A stretch of 17,045 nucleotides of DNA from UBA8337 sp049889915 (GTDB taxonomy: Bacteria > Pseudomonadota > Alphaproteobacteria > RS24): NCBI GenBank assembly GCA_049889915.1, contig JBMHCM010000060.1, positions 1 through 17,045 of the forward strand, read 5' to 3'. Under the pieces are notes generated by a model. That model had not been told where the DNA came from. It saw only the letters and a program-made list of their open reading frames with translations, and made no database searches. Below, piece after piece: positions 5,539 to 11,613 of this stretch. Every line of letters begins with the position of its first letter. The stretch's first letter is position 1. The translations under genes and the position numbers were made by a program.

Positions 5539-7623
5539 CTAGAATTTATACCGCGCTGTGATGCGGATATCCTGACCGGCTTCCGGCAGCAAGTCTTTCA
5601 CCGGGCTGGTGTGGTGGCGGATTTCCTCATCCGTCAGGTTGCGGATGGCACCGGTAATGGTCAGCCCTTCATAGGCTTCCGTCTGCCAGCTGGCAGACAG
5701 GTCAACCGAGGTATAACCGTCAGTGGCCAGTTCATCATCATGCTCTTCATCAGCATCGTTTAATGCGACGTCGTTCTGGTCGGCGGCATTCTCGATATCC
5801 AATGTCACCATGGCCGGGCCGATATTGCTGGCCAGCGACACACCGATTTTTTGCGGCGGGATGGCGGGCAGATTGTCACCGTTAGCCAGCTCGCCTTCAA
5901 TCGAACTATAGCTGAAGGTCACGTCAACCATGCGTGCGCTCAGATTAAAGCCGGTTTGATATTGCAACTCATAGCCGGATAGCTCAGCGTCTTGCTGCTT
6001 ATACTCAATGTGTCCGGTGTGCTCATCAACATTGGTGCAATCGCTTGCATCTTCGCGAATGTCCGCGCACTCACCATGAGCCGCATAAATGAAGTCGCTA
6101 TAATCGTTTTGGAACAGCGCAAAACGCAGGCTCTGTCCATTCCAATTACGACGCAGGTAAAGTTCGGTGGATAGGGATGTTTCCTTGTCCAACGTTGCAT
6201 CGCCTGCCTCATAGCGGCTGGCACCATGATGAACCCCTTCGGCAAACAATTCGACCTGCGATGGCGCACGCTCGGTTGATGACACAGAACCACCGAGCAG
6301 CAAGCCATTGTCCATTTTGCGGGCCAGACCGGCCGAGATATTGGTCAGGTCATGCGACACGCTGGCGTTTTCATCAGCATCATCGTGGAACGAGTCTTGC
6401 TCCACGCTGTCCAAACGCAGGGCCAATTCGGTCAACCAATCATTGCGGTCACGTTCGGCAAAAGCAAACAGGCTGAACTGTGCACGTTCGGTATTCGGTA
6501 AATAGCCATGCCCATGGTCATCATCGGTCGTCGTGGTCGACTCGTTCTCACGATATTCCAAACCGATAAAGGTTTGCCACATACCTGCGGCGCCGCTGAC
6601 TTCAGCGCGCAGGTTCAGGCTGTCTTTTTCAAACGCCGTAACCTCAGTGCCTTCGACTTCATTTTGCTCAAGCATGGCAAAAGTCAGGTCAGATTGCAGA
6701 TTGCGGAACAAGCCATTGTCGCCCAATTGATGGTTCAAACGGGCATGAACGGTTTGTTTTTCAAGGTCAATAACCGTTTCCTCATCGTCGCCATGGCTAT
6801 GGCCAGGCACGCCGTAATCCATCTCATGGCTGATTAGCATCAGTGACAGATTGGTGGCATCATTACCAAAATGACCGGAGGCTGTGAAGCCGCGGCTTTC
6901 ATTTTGCGTATTGTCGATTTCCGTGTCGCTGTCGGCCGGGTGGGCTTCGCAAACATGGCTGGGGTCATCTTCCTGCTCATGCTCACATTCAGTATCCAGT
7001 TGGCGTGTGCTTTCCGCATGGGTCGGCGCTGTATATGGGTCAGCATCTTGCGCAAAGCCGGACAGCGCATAGCCCTCACGGCGGGCAAAGAAAGCCGTCA
7101 TGGTTTCACCGGCATTGTCGCCAAAGCCAAGCAACACATCGGTTGCATCATCACCATTTTCCATATGGCGATTGAAGCTGTTGACCACGCCGGTGGCAGC
7201 AAAGGCGCCATAGCGCAGCGCAGCGGGGCCTTTCAGCACTTCAACGCGATTGGTGTCGAACAGCGACAGCGCATTTGCGTGGTCGCCACCGGTGGCGGCA
7301 ATGTCACCAATGCTCATGCCATTGACCATGGTGTCGACGCGGTAGCCGCCAAGGCCGCGAATAAGCGGTTGGCCGACGGCCGGGCCGTAACCGGCGCTGT
7401 CAACGCCCGGCAGGCTTGAAAGCGCATCGCCAATTGGCTTGTCGAGCGCGGCTTGCAGCGCATCGCCGGACAAGATTTCCGTGGTGGAGATAACCTCATT
7501 GGCCGGTTTTTGGGTCGGCGTGCTGAGAACGATAACTTCATCAACCGACTGAGAATGGGCCGACAAAGCAAGGGTGCTGCTCATGGTTGCGCCAAGCAGC
7601 AGAGCGCGAGAAATGATTTTAAT
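5539..7623 (-). CDS. ZnuD-like TonB-dependent outer-membrane receptor, probably for zinc or another metal
   Basis: The protein is an outer-membrane beta-barrel with an N-terminal plug, importing its ligand with energy from TonB-ExbBD. A TonB-box-like DEVIV follows the signal peptide. The plug includes KPIGDALSSLPGVDS, QPLIRGLGGYRVDTMVNG and RVEVLKGPAALRYG. The barrel ends in Phe (ITARYKF). Predicted loops are rich in His, Asp and Glu, with GHSHGDDEE, DDDHGHGY and a Cys pair in a loop containing ECEHEQEDDPSHVC, as in ZnuD-type zinc receptors. The first ATG (7584) would give a signal peptide without its basic N-terminus. Starting at ATT (7621-7623), 7 bases after AGAGGA, gives KIISRALLLGATMSSTLALSA, a complete signal peptide, and no canonical start codon lies between the upstream in-frame stop and 7584. 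I therefore propose 7623 (694 residues). Copper or nickel as ligand cannot be excluded. Confidence 0.9.
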   Translation of the reverse strand: MKIISRALLLGATMSSTLALSAHSQSVDEVIVLSTPTQKPANEVISTTEILSGDALQAALDKPIGDALSSLPGVDSAGYGPAVGQPLIRGLGGYRVDTMVNGMSIGDIAATGGDHANALSLFDTNRVEVLKGPAALRYGAFAATGVVNSFNRHMENGDDATDVLLGFGDNAGETMTAFFARREGYALSGFAQDADPYTAPTHAESTRQLDTECEHEQEDDPSHVCEAHPADSDTEIDNTQNESRGFTASGHFGNDATNLSLMLISHEMDYGVPGHSHGDDEETVIDLEKQTVHARLNHQLGDNGLFRNLQSDLTFAMLEQNEVEGTEVTAFEKDSLNLRAEVSGAAGMWQTFIGLEYRENESTTTTDDDHGHGYLPNTERAQFSLFAFAERDRNDWLTELALRLDSVEQDSFHDDADENASVSHDLTNISAGLARKMDNGLLLGGSVSSTERAPSQVELFAEGVHHGASRYEAGDATLDKETSLSTELYLRRNWNGQSLRFALFQNDYSDFIYAAHGECADIREDASDCTNVDEHTGHIEYKQQDAELSGYELQYQTGFNLSARMVDVTFSYSSIEGELANGDNLPAIPPQKIGVSLASNIGPAMVTLDIENAADQNDVALNDADEEHDDELATDGYTSVDLSASWQTEAYEGLTITGAIRNLTDEEIRHHTSPVKDLLPEAGQDIRITARYKF

Positions 7624-7630
7624 GGATTTA

Positions 7631-7636
7631 TCCTCT
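7631..7636 (-). promoter_or_regulatory. Ribosome binding site deciding the receptor start
   Basis: AGAGGA on the minus strand, 7 bases before the ATT at 7623 but 46 bases before the first ATG at 7584. Its spacing supports initiation at ATT, or at an ATG that has mutated or been misread to ATT. Confidence 0.6.
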
Positions 7637-7657
7637 GAATTGAAAAGAAAAGTTCAA

Positions 7658-8008
7658 TCAGAGAGCAAAGGGTGGGGCGCGCGCTTGAGCCAGGCCATGC
7701 GGCTGCGAAGACAGCGCGGCAAATGTTGGGTGGACGGGTCGTGGGAGGGCGACATAATCGGTAAGGGTTTCGGCTGCACAATGCGGCGTCGCGGATAAAT
7801 CACCCAGCAAGCAGTCGCGCGCGCTGTGCATATGCGATAGGTCATCATCATGCGCATCGCGCGTATCATCATCAGCATGTGTGGTCGCATGATGGATAAT
7901 TTCATGGGTAAATTCAGCCGCCACATCATGCTGCACGCTGTGGGCAATACCGCCCAACAGGGTCTGCAGCAGAAACAGGGAAGCGGCCGTTTTTGTCATT
8001 CTTATCAT
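7658..8008 (-). CDS. Small His/Asp-rich exported protein, possibly metal-binding
   Basis: From ATG 8006-8008 the protein has 116 residues; a second ATG at 7999 would give 113. It opens with a signal-peptide-like segment (MTKTAASLFLLQTLLGGIAHS) and continues with a dense His/Asp region: EFTHEIIHHATTHADDD and DAHDDDLSHMHSARDC. Two Cys residues (RDCLL and PHCAAE) follow. The C-terminus is Pro/Ala-rich and ends RAPPFAL, which resembles small proteins of the DUF2946 kind found beside metal TonB receptors, though I am not certain of the family. The open frame extends upstream to 8242, but that part overlaps ftsB and lacks the signal peptide at its end. It lies 34 bases upstream of the receptor on the same strand, so the two likely form one operon for metal capture at the envelope. 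Confidence 0.7.
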   Translation of the reverse strand: MIRMTKTAASLFLLQTLLGGIAHSVQHDVAAEFTHEIIHHATTHADDDTRDAHDDDLSHMHSARDCLLGDLSATPHCAAETLTDYVALPRPVHPTFAALSSQPHGLAQARAPPFAL

Positions 8009-8075
8009 GGCGCGAACGCTATCACCGAAATTGCGGCAATGCAAACTGCCATGGAAACCGCCAATTATCGCGCTC

Positions 8076-8133
8076 GAATCAGTTTGCGCTTGACCCTGCG
8101 AATCAAATCGTGATTCGGTCGCTTTAATGATTC
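8076..8133. promoter_or_regulatory. Cluster of four GANTC (CcrM-type methylation) sites at the ftsB promoter/start
   Basis: GAATC at 8076-8080, GAATC at 8100-8104, GATTC at 8112-8116 and GATTC at 8129-8133. The middle two form a 17-bp palindrome (GAATCA, 5 bases, TGATTC, 8100-8116). TTGACC at 8090-8095 could be a -35 element, putting two sites in the promoter spacer, the arrangement known for GcrA/CcrM-controlled cell-cycle promoters in Caulobacter. No convincing -10 was seen. By chance about one GANTC per 260 bases is expected. Confidence 0.5.
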
Positions 8134-8468
8134 GTTTTGCTACATCGCGTTTATCGAGCCGCACTGTCGGGCAGGAGCCGTTCCGTTTGCGGCAATTGGC
8201 TTTGCCGGCCATGCTGCTTTTGGCGATTGGCGGTCTGGCCATGCAGGCCTTTGAGGGCGAGCGTGGCTGGCGCGGTTGGATGGATTTGCAAACCGTCCAT
8301 GCCTACCGACAAAACGAGCTGCAAGCCTTGCAGCAATCGAATGAAAATATGCAACAGCGCATCGTACGGCTTGGCAATGACCGGCTCGACCTCGACTTTC
8401 TGGATGAACGGGCGCGGCTTGTGCTTGGCCTGACCGGTAAAGATGAAAAAGTCATTATCAGTAATTAA
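8127..8468 (+). CDS. ftsB: Cell division protein FtsB (DivIC family)
   Basis: FtsB is a bitopic inner-membrane protein that forms the FtsQLB complex and helps switch on septal wall synthesis. The 113 residues show a short basic cytoplasmic tail, one membrane helix at about residues 22-40 (LRQLALPAMLLLAIGGLAM), and a periplasmic segment starting GERGWRGW with a coiled coil (NELQALQQSNENMQQRIVRL). The family ending LDFLDERARLVLGL is present. In many alphaproteobacteria this gene follows eno and precedes pdhA; here both neighbours are different. No clear ribosome binding site precedes the ATG at 8127, and the upstream DNA carries clustered GANTC sites, which hints at cell-cycle-linked control. 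Confidence 0.9.
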   Translation: MIRFATSRLSSRTVGQEPFRLRQLALPAMLLLAIGGLAMQAFEGERGWRGWMDLQTVHAYRQNELQALQQSNENMQQRIVRLGNDRLDLDFLDERARLVLGLTGKDEKVIISN

Positions 8469-8501
8469 TCCCCGCCGCTGCGGTGGAGGCGATAATGGCG
8501 G

Positions 8502-8960
8502 ATGCAGGTTTCGCCGCATTTTACCCTTGCCGAATTGACGCGCAGCCAAACCGCTTTGCGCCGCGGCATCGCCAATCAACCCGACCCGGCGCATTTACTC
8601 GCGCTGCACGGGCTGTCCATTCACATATTGGAGCCGATGCGTCCTGTCTTCGGGCCGTTTAGCCCAAGCTCTTGTTATCGCAGTGCGGCGCTTAATCGGG
8701 CGATTGGCGGTGCGCCGCGCTCGCAGCATATGCAAGGTCAGGCGGCCGACGTGAAGCTGCCGACAATCAGTAATATGCAGTTGGCGGCATGGGTGCATGA
8801 GCATTTGCCGTTTGATCAGATGATTGTCGAGTTTCATGACCCGACCGACCCGCATCATGGGTGGCTACATATCTCTTATCGTGAGGCGTCTCGGCGTGGG
8901 GCGGTTTTGACGGCGCAGCGCCGCAATGGCCGCATGCTGTATCAGCCGCTCAAACTGTGA
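8502..8960 (+). CDS. M15-family (D-Ala-D-Ala type) zinc peptidase
   Basis: The 152-residue protein has the zinc-site pattern of M15 peptidases: SCYRSAALNRAIGGAPRSQHMQGQAADV, where His76 and Asp83 should bind zinc, and GWLHIS with the third ligand His123. A Glu in MIVEFHD may be the catalytic base. Such enzymes cut cross-links or stem peptides of peptidoglycan, and this short form resembles phage-type endolysins, though no phage genes lie nearby. No signal peptide is visible, so export is unclear. It lies where pdhABC-lpd usually stand between ftsB and lipA. The start is uncertain: GGAGG at 8485-8489 is 12 bases away, and fits better an out-of-frame ATG at 8495 that soon ends. The homologous sequence begins at about FTLAELTRS, so 8502 remains the best choice. 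Confidence 0.86.
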   Translation: MQVSPHFTLAELTRSQTALRRGIANQPDPAHLLALHGLSIHILEPMRPVFGPFSPSSCYRSAALNRAIGGAPRSQHMQGQAADVKLPTISNMQLAAWVHEHLPFDQMIVEFHDPTDPHHGWLHISYREASRRGAVLTAQRRNGRMLYQPLKL

Positions 8961-8994
8961 TGACTTGCCTCTGTTATTGCGCGGCAAAGAGGCG

Positions 8995-9000
8995 TATATA
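8995..9000 (+). promoter_or_regulatory. TATATA box placed for a leaderless lipA transcript
   Basis: TATATA lies 6 bases before the lipA ATG at 9007, so a transcript started at normal distance would begin at or very near the start codon. The sequence before the ATG has no ribosome binding site at usual spacing (AGAGG ends 14 bases away). No clear -35 element stands at 17 bases. Speculative. Confidence 0.25.
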
Positions 9001-9006
9001 AGCCCT

Positions 9007-9993
9007 ATGACCGTTGTGATTGACAATCTGTCGGGTGAGCCGGGCAAGAAACCGGCGAAACCGGAAAAGGCAAGGCATCCGGAAAAGGCGAAAAATCCGG
9101 ATACGCCGATATTGCGCAAACCGGCATGGATTCGCGCCAAAGCGACGGGCTCGCCGGTTTATGCCGAAACCAAGGCGATTGTGAAAGAACACAATCTGGT
9201 GACGGTGTGCGAAGAGGCGGCTTGCCCAAATATTGGCGAGTGTTGGTCGCAAAAACACGCAACTTTCATGATTTTGGGCGAGATTTGCACCCGTGCTTGC
9301 GCCTTTTGCAATGTCGCCACCGGTGTGCCGCTGCCGGTCGATGCGCAAGAGCCGGCCCATGTGGCTGATGCCGTGGCCAAGCTCGGCCTGCGTCATGTGG
9401 TGATTACCAGTGTCGATCGCGACGACCTTGATGATGGCGGCGCGCAGCATTTTGCCGATACGATCAACGAAATCCGCAAAGCCTCACCGCAAACCACGGT
9501 TGAAATTCTAACGCCTGACTTCTTGCGTAAAGACGGGGCTCTGGAAGTGGTGGTCGAAGCGCGGCCGGATGTGTTCAACCACAATCTGGAGACCGTGCCG
9601 CGGCTTTATCTGCCGATCCGCCCCGGTGCGCGGTATTTCCACTCAATGCGGCTTCTGCAGCAGGTGAAAGAACTCGACCCAACAATTTTCACCAAATCCG
9701 GCATCATGGTCGGGCTGGGAGAAGCGCGTGAGGAAGTGATGCAAGTGATGGATGATATGCGGGCTGCCGATATTGATTTCATCACCATCGGGCAATATTT
9801 GCAGCCGACCCGCAAACATGCGCCGATTGACCGCTTTGTGACGCCGGAAGAATTTGACAATTACACCACGCTGGCCAAAGCCAAGGGCTTTTTGATGGTG
9901 TCGGCAACGCCGCTGACCCGCTCATCGCACCATGCCGATGAAGACTTCGAGAAGCTGAAAGCGGCCCGCGCGGCTAAACAGGCCTCTGCTTAA
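9007..9993 (+). CDS. lipA: Lipoyl synthase (radical SAM)
   Basis: LipA inserts two sulfur atoms into protein-bound octanoyl groups to make lipoyl cofactor for pyruvate and 2-oxoglutarate dehydrogenases and the glycine cleavage system. Both iron-sulfur sites are complete: auxiliary cluster CX4CX5C (Cys68, 73, 79) and radical SAM cluster CX3CX2C (Cys94, 98, 101 in CTRACAFC). The C-terminal RSSHHA supplies the conserved Ser ligand. The family blocks VVITSVDRDDLDDGG, HNLETVPRLY, KSGIMVGLGE and ITIGQYLQPT are present. The ATG at 9007 gives 328 residues; the frame stays open upstream to 8926 but that overlaps the peptidase gene. The N-terminus has an unusual Lys/Pro/Glu-rich low-complexity tail, about residues 11-33, with a repeated PEKA unit. 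The next gene abuts it directly. Confidence 0.96.
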   Translation: MTVVIDNLSGEPGKKPAKPEKARHPEKAKNPDTPILRKPAWIRAKATGSPVYAETKAIVKEHNLVTVCEEAACPNIGECWSQKHATFMILGEICTRACAFCNVATGVPLPVDAQEPAHVADAVAKLGLRHVVITSVDRDDLDDGGAQHFADTINEIRKASPQTTVEILTPDFLRKDGALEVVVEARPDVFNHNLETVPRLYLPIRPGARYFHSMRLLQQVKELDPTIFTKSGIMVGLGEAREEVMQVMDDMRAADIDFITIGQYLQPTRKHAPIDRFVTPEEFDNYTTLAKAKGFLMVSATPLTRSSHHADEDFEKLKAARAAKQASA

Positions 9994-10425
9994 ATGCAAA
10001 CCGTTAAAGTGACGCGTCAAAGCCCGTTTACGGCGCAGCAAATGTTTGACTTGATTTGCGATGTCGATCGCTATGATGAGTTTATTCCTTATTGCACGGC
10101 TGCCCGCACCCGCAATCGCACGGAAACCGAAATGCTTGGCGATTTGGCCATCGGCTATAAGTTTTTGCGCGAGACCTATACCAGCAAAATCAGCATGGCC
10201 CATGCGCCGCTGACCGTCACCGTGGCGCAGGCCAAAGGGCCGTTTCGGCATTTGTTCAATCAATGGGTGTTTGAGGACACCGAAACCGGTTGCGATGTGC
10301 ATTTCGAGCTGCAATTCGACTTCGCCGTGCCGATGCTGAAAAAACTCATCGCGCCGATGATGGACCGGGTGGTGGAAAAGTTTATCGGCGCGTTTGAGGA
10401 ACGCGCGCTGGAGATATACAGCTGA
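9994..10425 (+). CDS. COQ10/RatA-like START-domain protein
   Basis: This 143-residue protein belongs to the polyketide cyclase/START family that includes mitochondrial Coq10 (ubiquinone-binding) and bacterial RatA. Typical features are the opening PFTAQQMFDLICDVDRYDEFIPYC, the strand block PFRHLFNQWVFED, HFELQFDFAVPML, and a long C-terminal helix (MMDRVVEKFIGAFEERALEIY). Coq10 proteins help ubiquinone function in the respiratory chain; RatA was described as blocking 70S ribosome assembly in E. coli, and sequence alone does not decide between the roles. Its position directly behind lipA (stop and ATG abut with no gap) is the usual alphaproteobacterial order and suggests translational coupling. 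Ubiquinone binding is the likelier role in this lineage, by analogy only. Confidence 0.9.
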   Translation: MQTVKVTRQSPFTAQQMFDLICDVDRYDEFIPYCTAARTRNRTETEMLGDLAIGYKFLRETYTSKISMAHAPLTVTVAQAKGPFRHLFNQWVFEDTETGCDVHFELQFDFAVPMLKKLIAPMMDRVVEKFIGAFEERALEIYS

Positions 10426-10445
10426 TATGGCCCTTAGGTCGGCTG

Positions 10446-10559
10446 TTAGATATAGTTCAATGCCGACAACATGAGGGTTGCATAGCCCATAAACAGGCCA
10501 ATCATCCATTTCAGTAAACGCGCTTCTGTCGCGGCCAATTGTTCTTTTGTAGCCCACAT
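10446..10559 (-). CDS. 37-residue single-helix membrane ORF resembling the DUF1640-like tail
   Basis: Reading the minus strand from ATG 10557-10559 gives MWATKEQLAATEARLLKWM, then a hydrophobic helix (IGLFMGYATLMLSALNYI) and TAA. The pattern ATK-x-x-L before a membrane helix recalls the ATKDELREVH segment and C-terminal anchor of the coiled-coil protein at 2234-2629, as though the middle had been lost. No convincing ribosome binding site precedes it. It lies alone between the convergent START-domain and pncC genes, downstream of pncC. It may be a real small membrane protein or the remnant of a larger one. Coding status is uncertain. Confidence 0.45.
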   Translation of the reverse strand: MWATKEQLAATEARLLKWMIGLFMGYATLMLSALNYI

Positions 10560-10593
10560 AGCTAATAGGCTAACCGAAAAAGATAGCGGTCGT

Positions 10594-11091
10594 CTATGCT
10601 TTCATCCGGGAAAGCAGCATGTCCATCGCTGCATCGACCGTGGCCAAACGCACTTCGGTGCGGCCAATATCGCCGAAACTTTGCTTAATATGGTCAATGC
10701 CGCCATCTTCCATATAAGTTGCCATATGCACTGTGCCGGCCGGTTTTTCCGCTGAGCCGCCACCCGGACCGGCAATACCCGACACGGCAATGGTCAAATG
10801 CGCGGTCGTCATGTTGAAGGTGTTTTCCGCCATCTCGCGCACGACTTCTTCTGACACGGCGCCATGCGCTTTCAATGTCTCGGCTTTGACGCCGAGAATT
10901 TCGTGCTTGGCGCGGTTGGAATAGGTGATGAAGCTACGCCCAACCACGACGGAGGAGCCGGGAATTTCCGTCATCAGCGCGGCAATCAAGCCGCCGGTGC
11001 AGCTTTCCGCCGTGGCGATGCGAAAGTGTTTTTCACCGGACAGTTTTAACAATTCTGCCGCTTTGTCAGTCAAATGTGATTGGAACAACAC
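10594..11091 (-). CDS. pncC: CinA C-terminal-domain protein, nicotinamide-nucleotide amidase
   Basis: PncC deamidates nicotinamide mononucleotide to nicotinate mononucleotide, recycling NAD. The protein is the stand-alone CinA C-terminal domain of about 165 residues. Diagnostic motifs are RIATAESCTGGLIAALMTEIPGSS, SFITYSNRAKHEILGV, GAVSEEVVREMAE, and AVSGIAGPGGGSAEKPAGTVHMA. No ATG is available at the front: GTG occurs at 11095-11097 and again at 11089-11091. AGGGAG at 11099-11104 touches the first but stands 7 bases from the second, so I prefer 11091. It is downstream of pgpA on the same strand with a short gap and likely co-transcribed. The order ispDF-pgpA-pncC is common in alphaproteobacteria. 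Confidence 0.93.
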   Translation of the reverse strand: MLFQSHLTDKAAELLKLSGEKHFRIATAESCTGGLIAALMTEIPGSSVVVGRSFITYSNRAKHEILGVKAETLKAHGAVSEEVVREMAENTFNMTTAHLTIAVSGIAGPGGGSAEKPAGTVHMATYMEDGGIDHIKQSFGDIGRTEVRLATVDAAMDMLLSRMKA

Positions 11092-11118
11092 GTTCACTCT
11101 CCCTAAGTAGATTTGGCT

Positions 11119-11613
11119 CTAGATAATTCCATAAACGGCCAGCGCGCCGAGAATAAGCGCTGCCCAAATTCCGGCCAGCACGTCATCCAGCATAATGCCG
11201 GTGGCACCGCCCAGCTTTTGGTCGGCCCAACTGACCGGCCATGGTTTCACAATATCAAACAGGCGAAACAGCGCGAAGGCAAGCCCGATGCCCAACGGTG
11301 TCAGCGGTGCCAGCATCAGGGCCAGCCAGATGCCGACCGCCTCATCAATCACAATGGCTGAAGGGTCTTTGTCTTCAGCCTCAGCAATCCAAACCGTGCT
11401 GGCCCAATGGCCGAGGCCATAGCCGAGCAGGGCGATGACCAGCAGCCCTTGCCAGCCGAAATAATAAGCGGTGGAAACGCCAAACGGCAGTGCCGCCAGC
11501 GTGCCCCAAGTACCGGAGGCCGGTTTAACCAAACCGCTATGAAACCAGGTGGCAATCAGCGCCGCCGGTGACCACAATGAAAGATGCGCGGGCAGCTTAT
11601 GCAGGCCAATCAT
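11119..11613 (-). CDS. pgpA: Phosphatidylglycerophosphatase A
   Basis: PgpA removes phosphate from phosphatidylglycerophosphate in the inner membrane to give phosphatidylglycerol. The 164-residue protein has about four hydrophobic segments. Conserved blocks are GLVKPASGTWGTLAALPFG, DPSAIVIDEAVGIWLAL (acidic active-site residues), and FRLFDIVKPWPV followed by GGATGIMLDDVLAGIWAAL. The ATG at 11611-11613 shares one base with the ispDF stop (TGATG), so translation is probably coupled. Downstream lies pncC. Family length and motif order are normal. Confidence 0.95.
   Translation of the reverse strand: MIGLHKLPAHLSLWSPAALIATWFHSGLVKPASGTWGTLAALPFGVSTAYYFGWQGLLVIALLGYGLGHWASTVWIAEAEDKDPSAIVIDEAVGIWLALMLAPLTPLGIGLAFALFRLFDIVKPWPVSWADQKLGGATGIMLDDVLAGIWAALILGALAVYGII

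Noticed and set aside
5540..7420. Long plus-strand frames opposite the TonB receptor (for example 6871-7419)
   Set aside because: Antisense to plug and barrel sequence; no independent support.
8009..8126. A Zur box before the metal-uptake module
   Set aside because: I looked for a palindrome of the alphaproteobacterial ATGTTAT-ATAACAT kind and found none; the clear symmetry there is the GANTC palindrome.
8009..8242. Upstream extension of the His-rich small protein (frame open to ATG at 8242)
   Set aside because: It would run antisense through ftsB and put the signal peptide in the middle of the protein; starts at 8008 or 7999 make better sense.
8495..8668. Small plus-strand ORF from ATG 8495 overlapping the peptidase
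   Set aside because: Good ribosome binding site spacing, but the product (MADAGFAAFYPCRIDA...) has no recognisable feature and ends within the conserved peptidase frame. Kept only as a note on the peptidase start.
9922..10557. Minus-strand open frame of 211 codons opposite lipA's end and the START-domain gene
   Set aside because: It lies opposite a clear conserved protein, has no recognisable motif and a composition expected from antisense reading of GC-rich codons.
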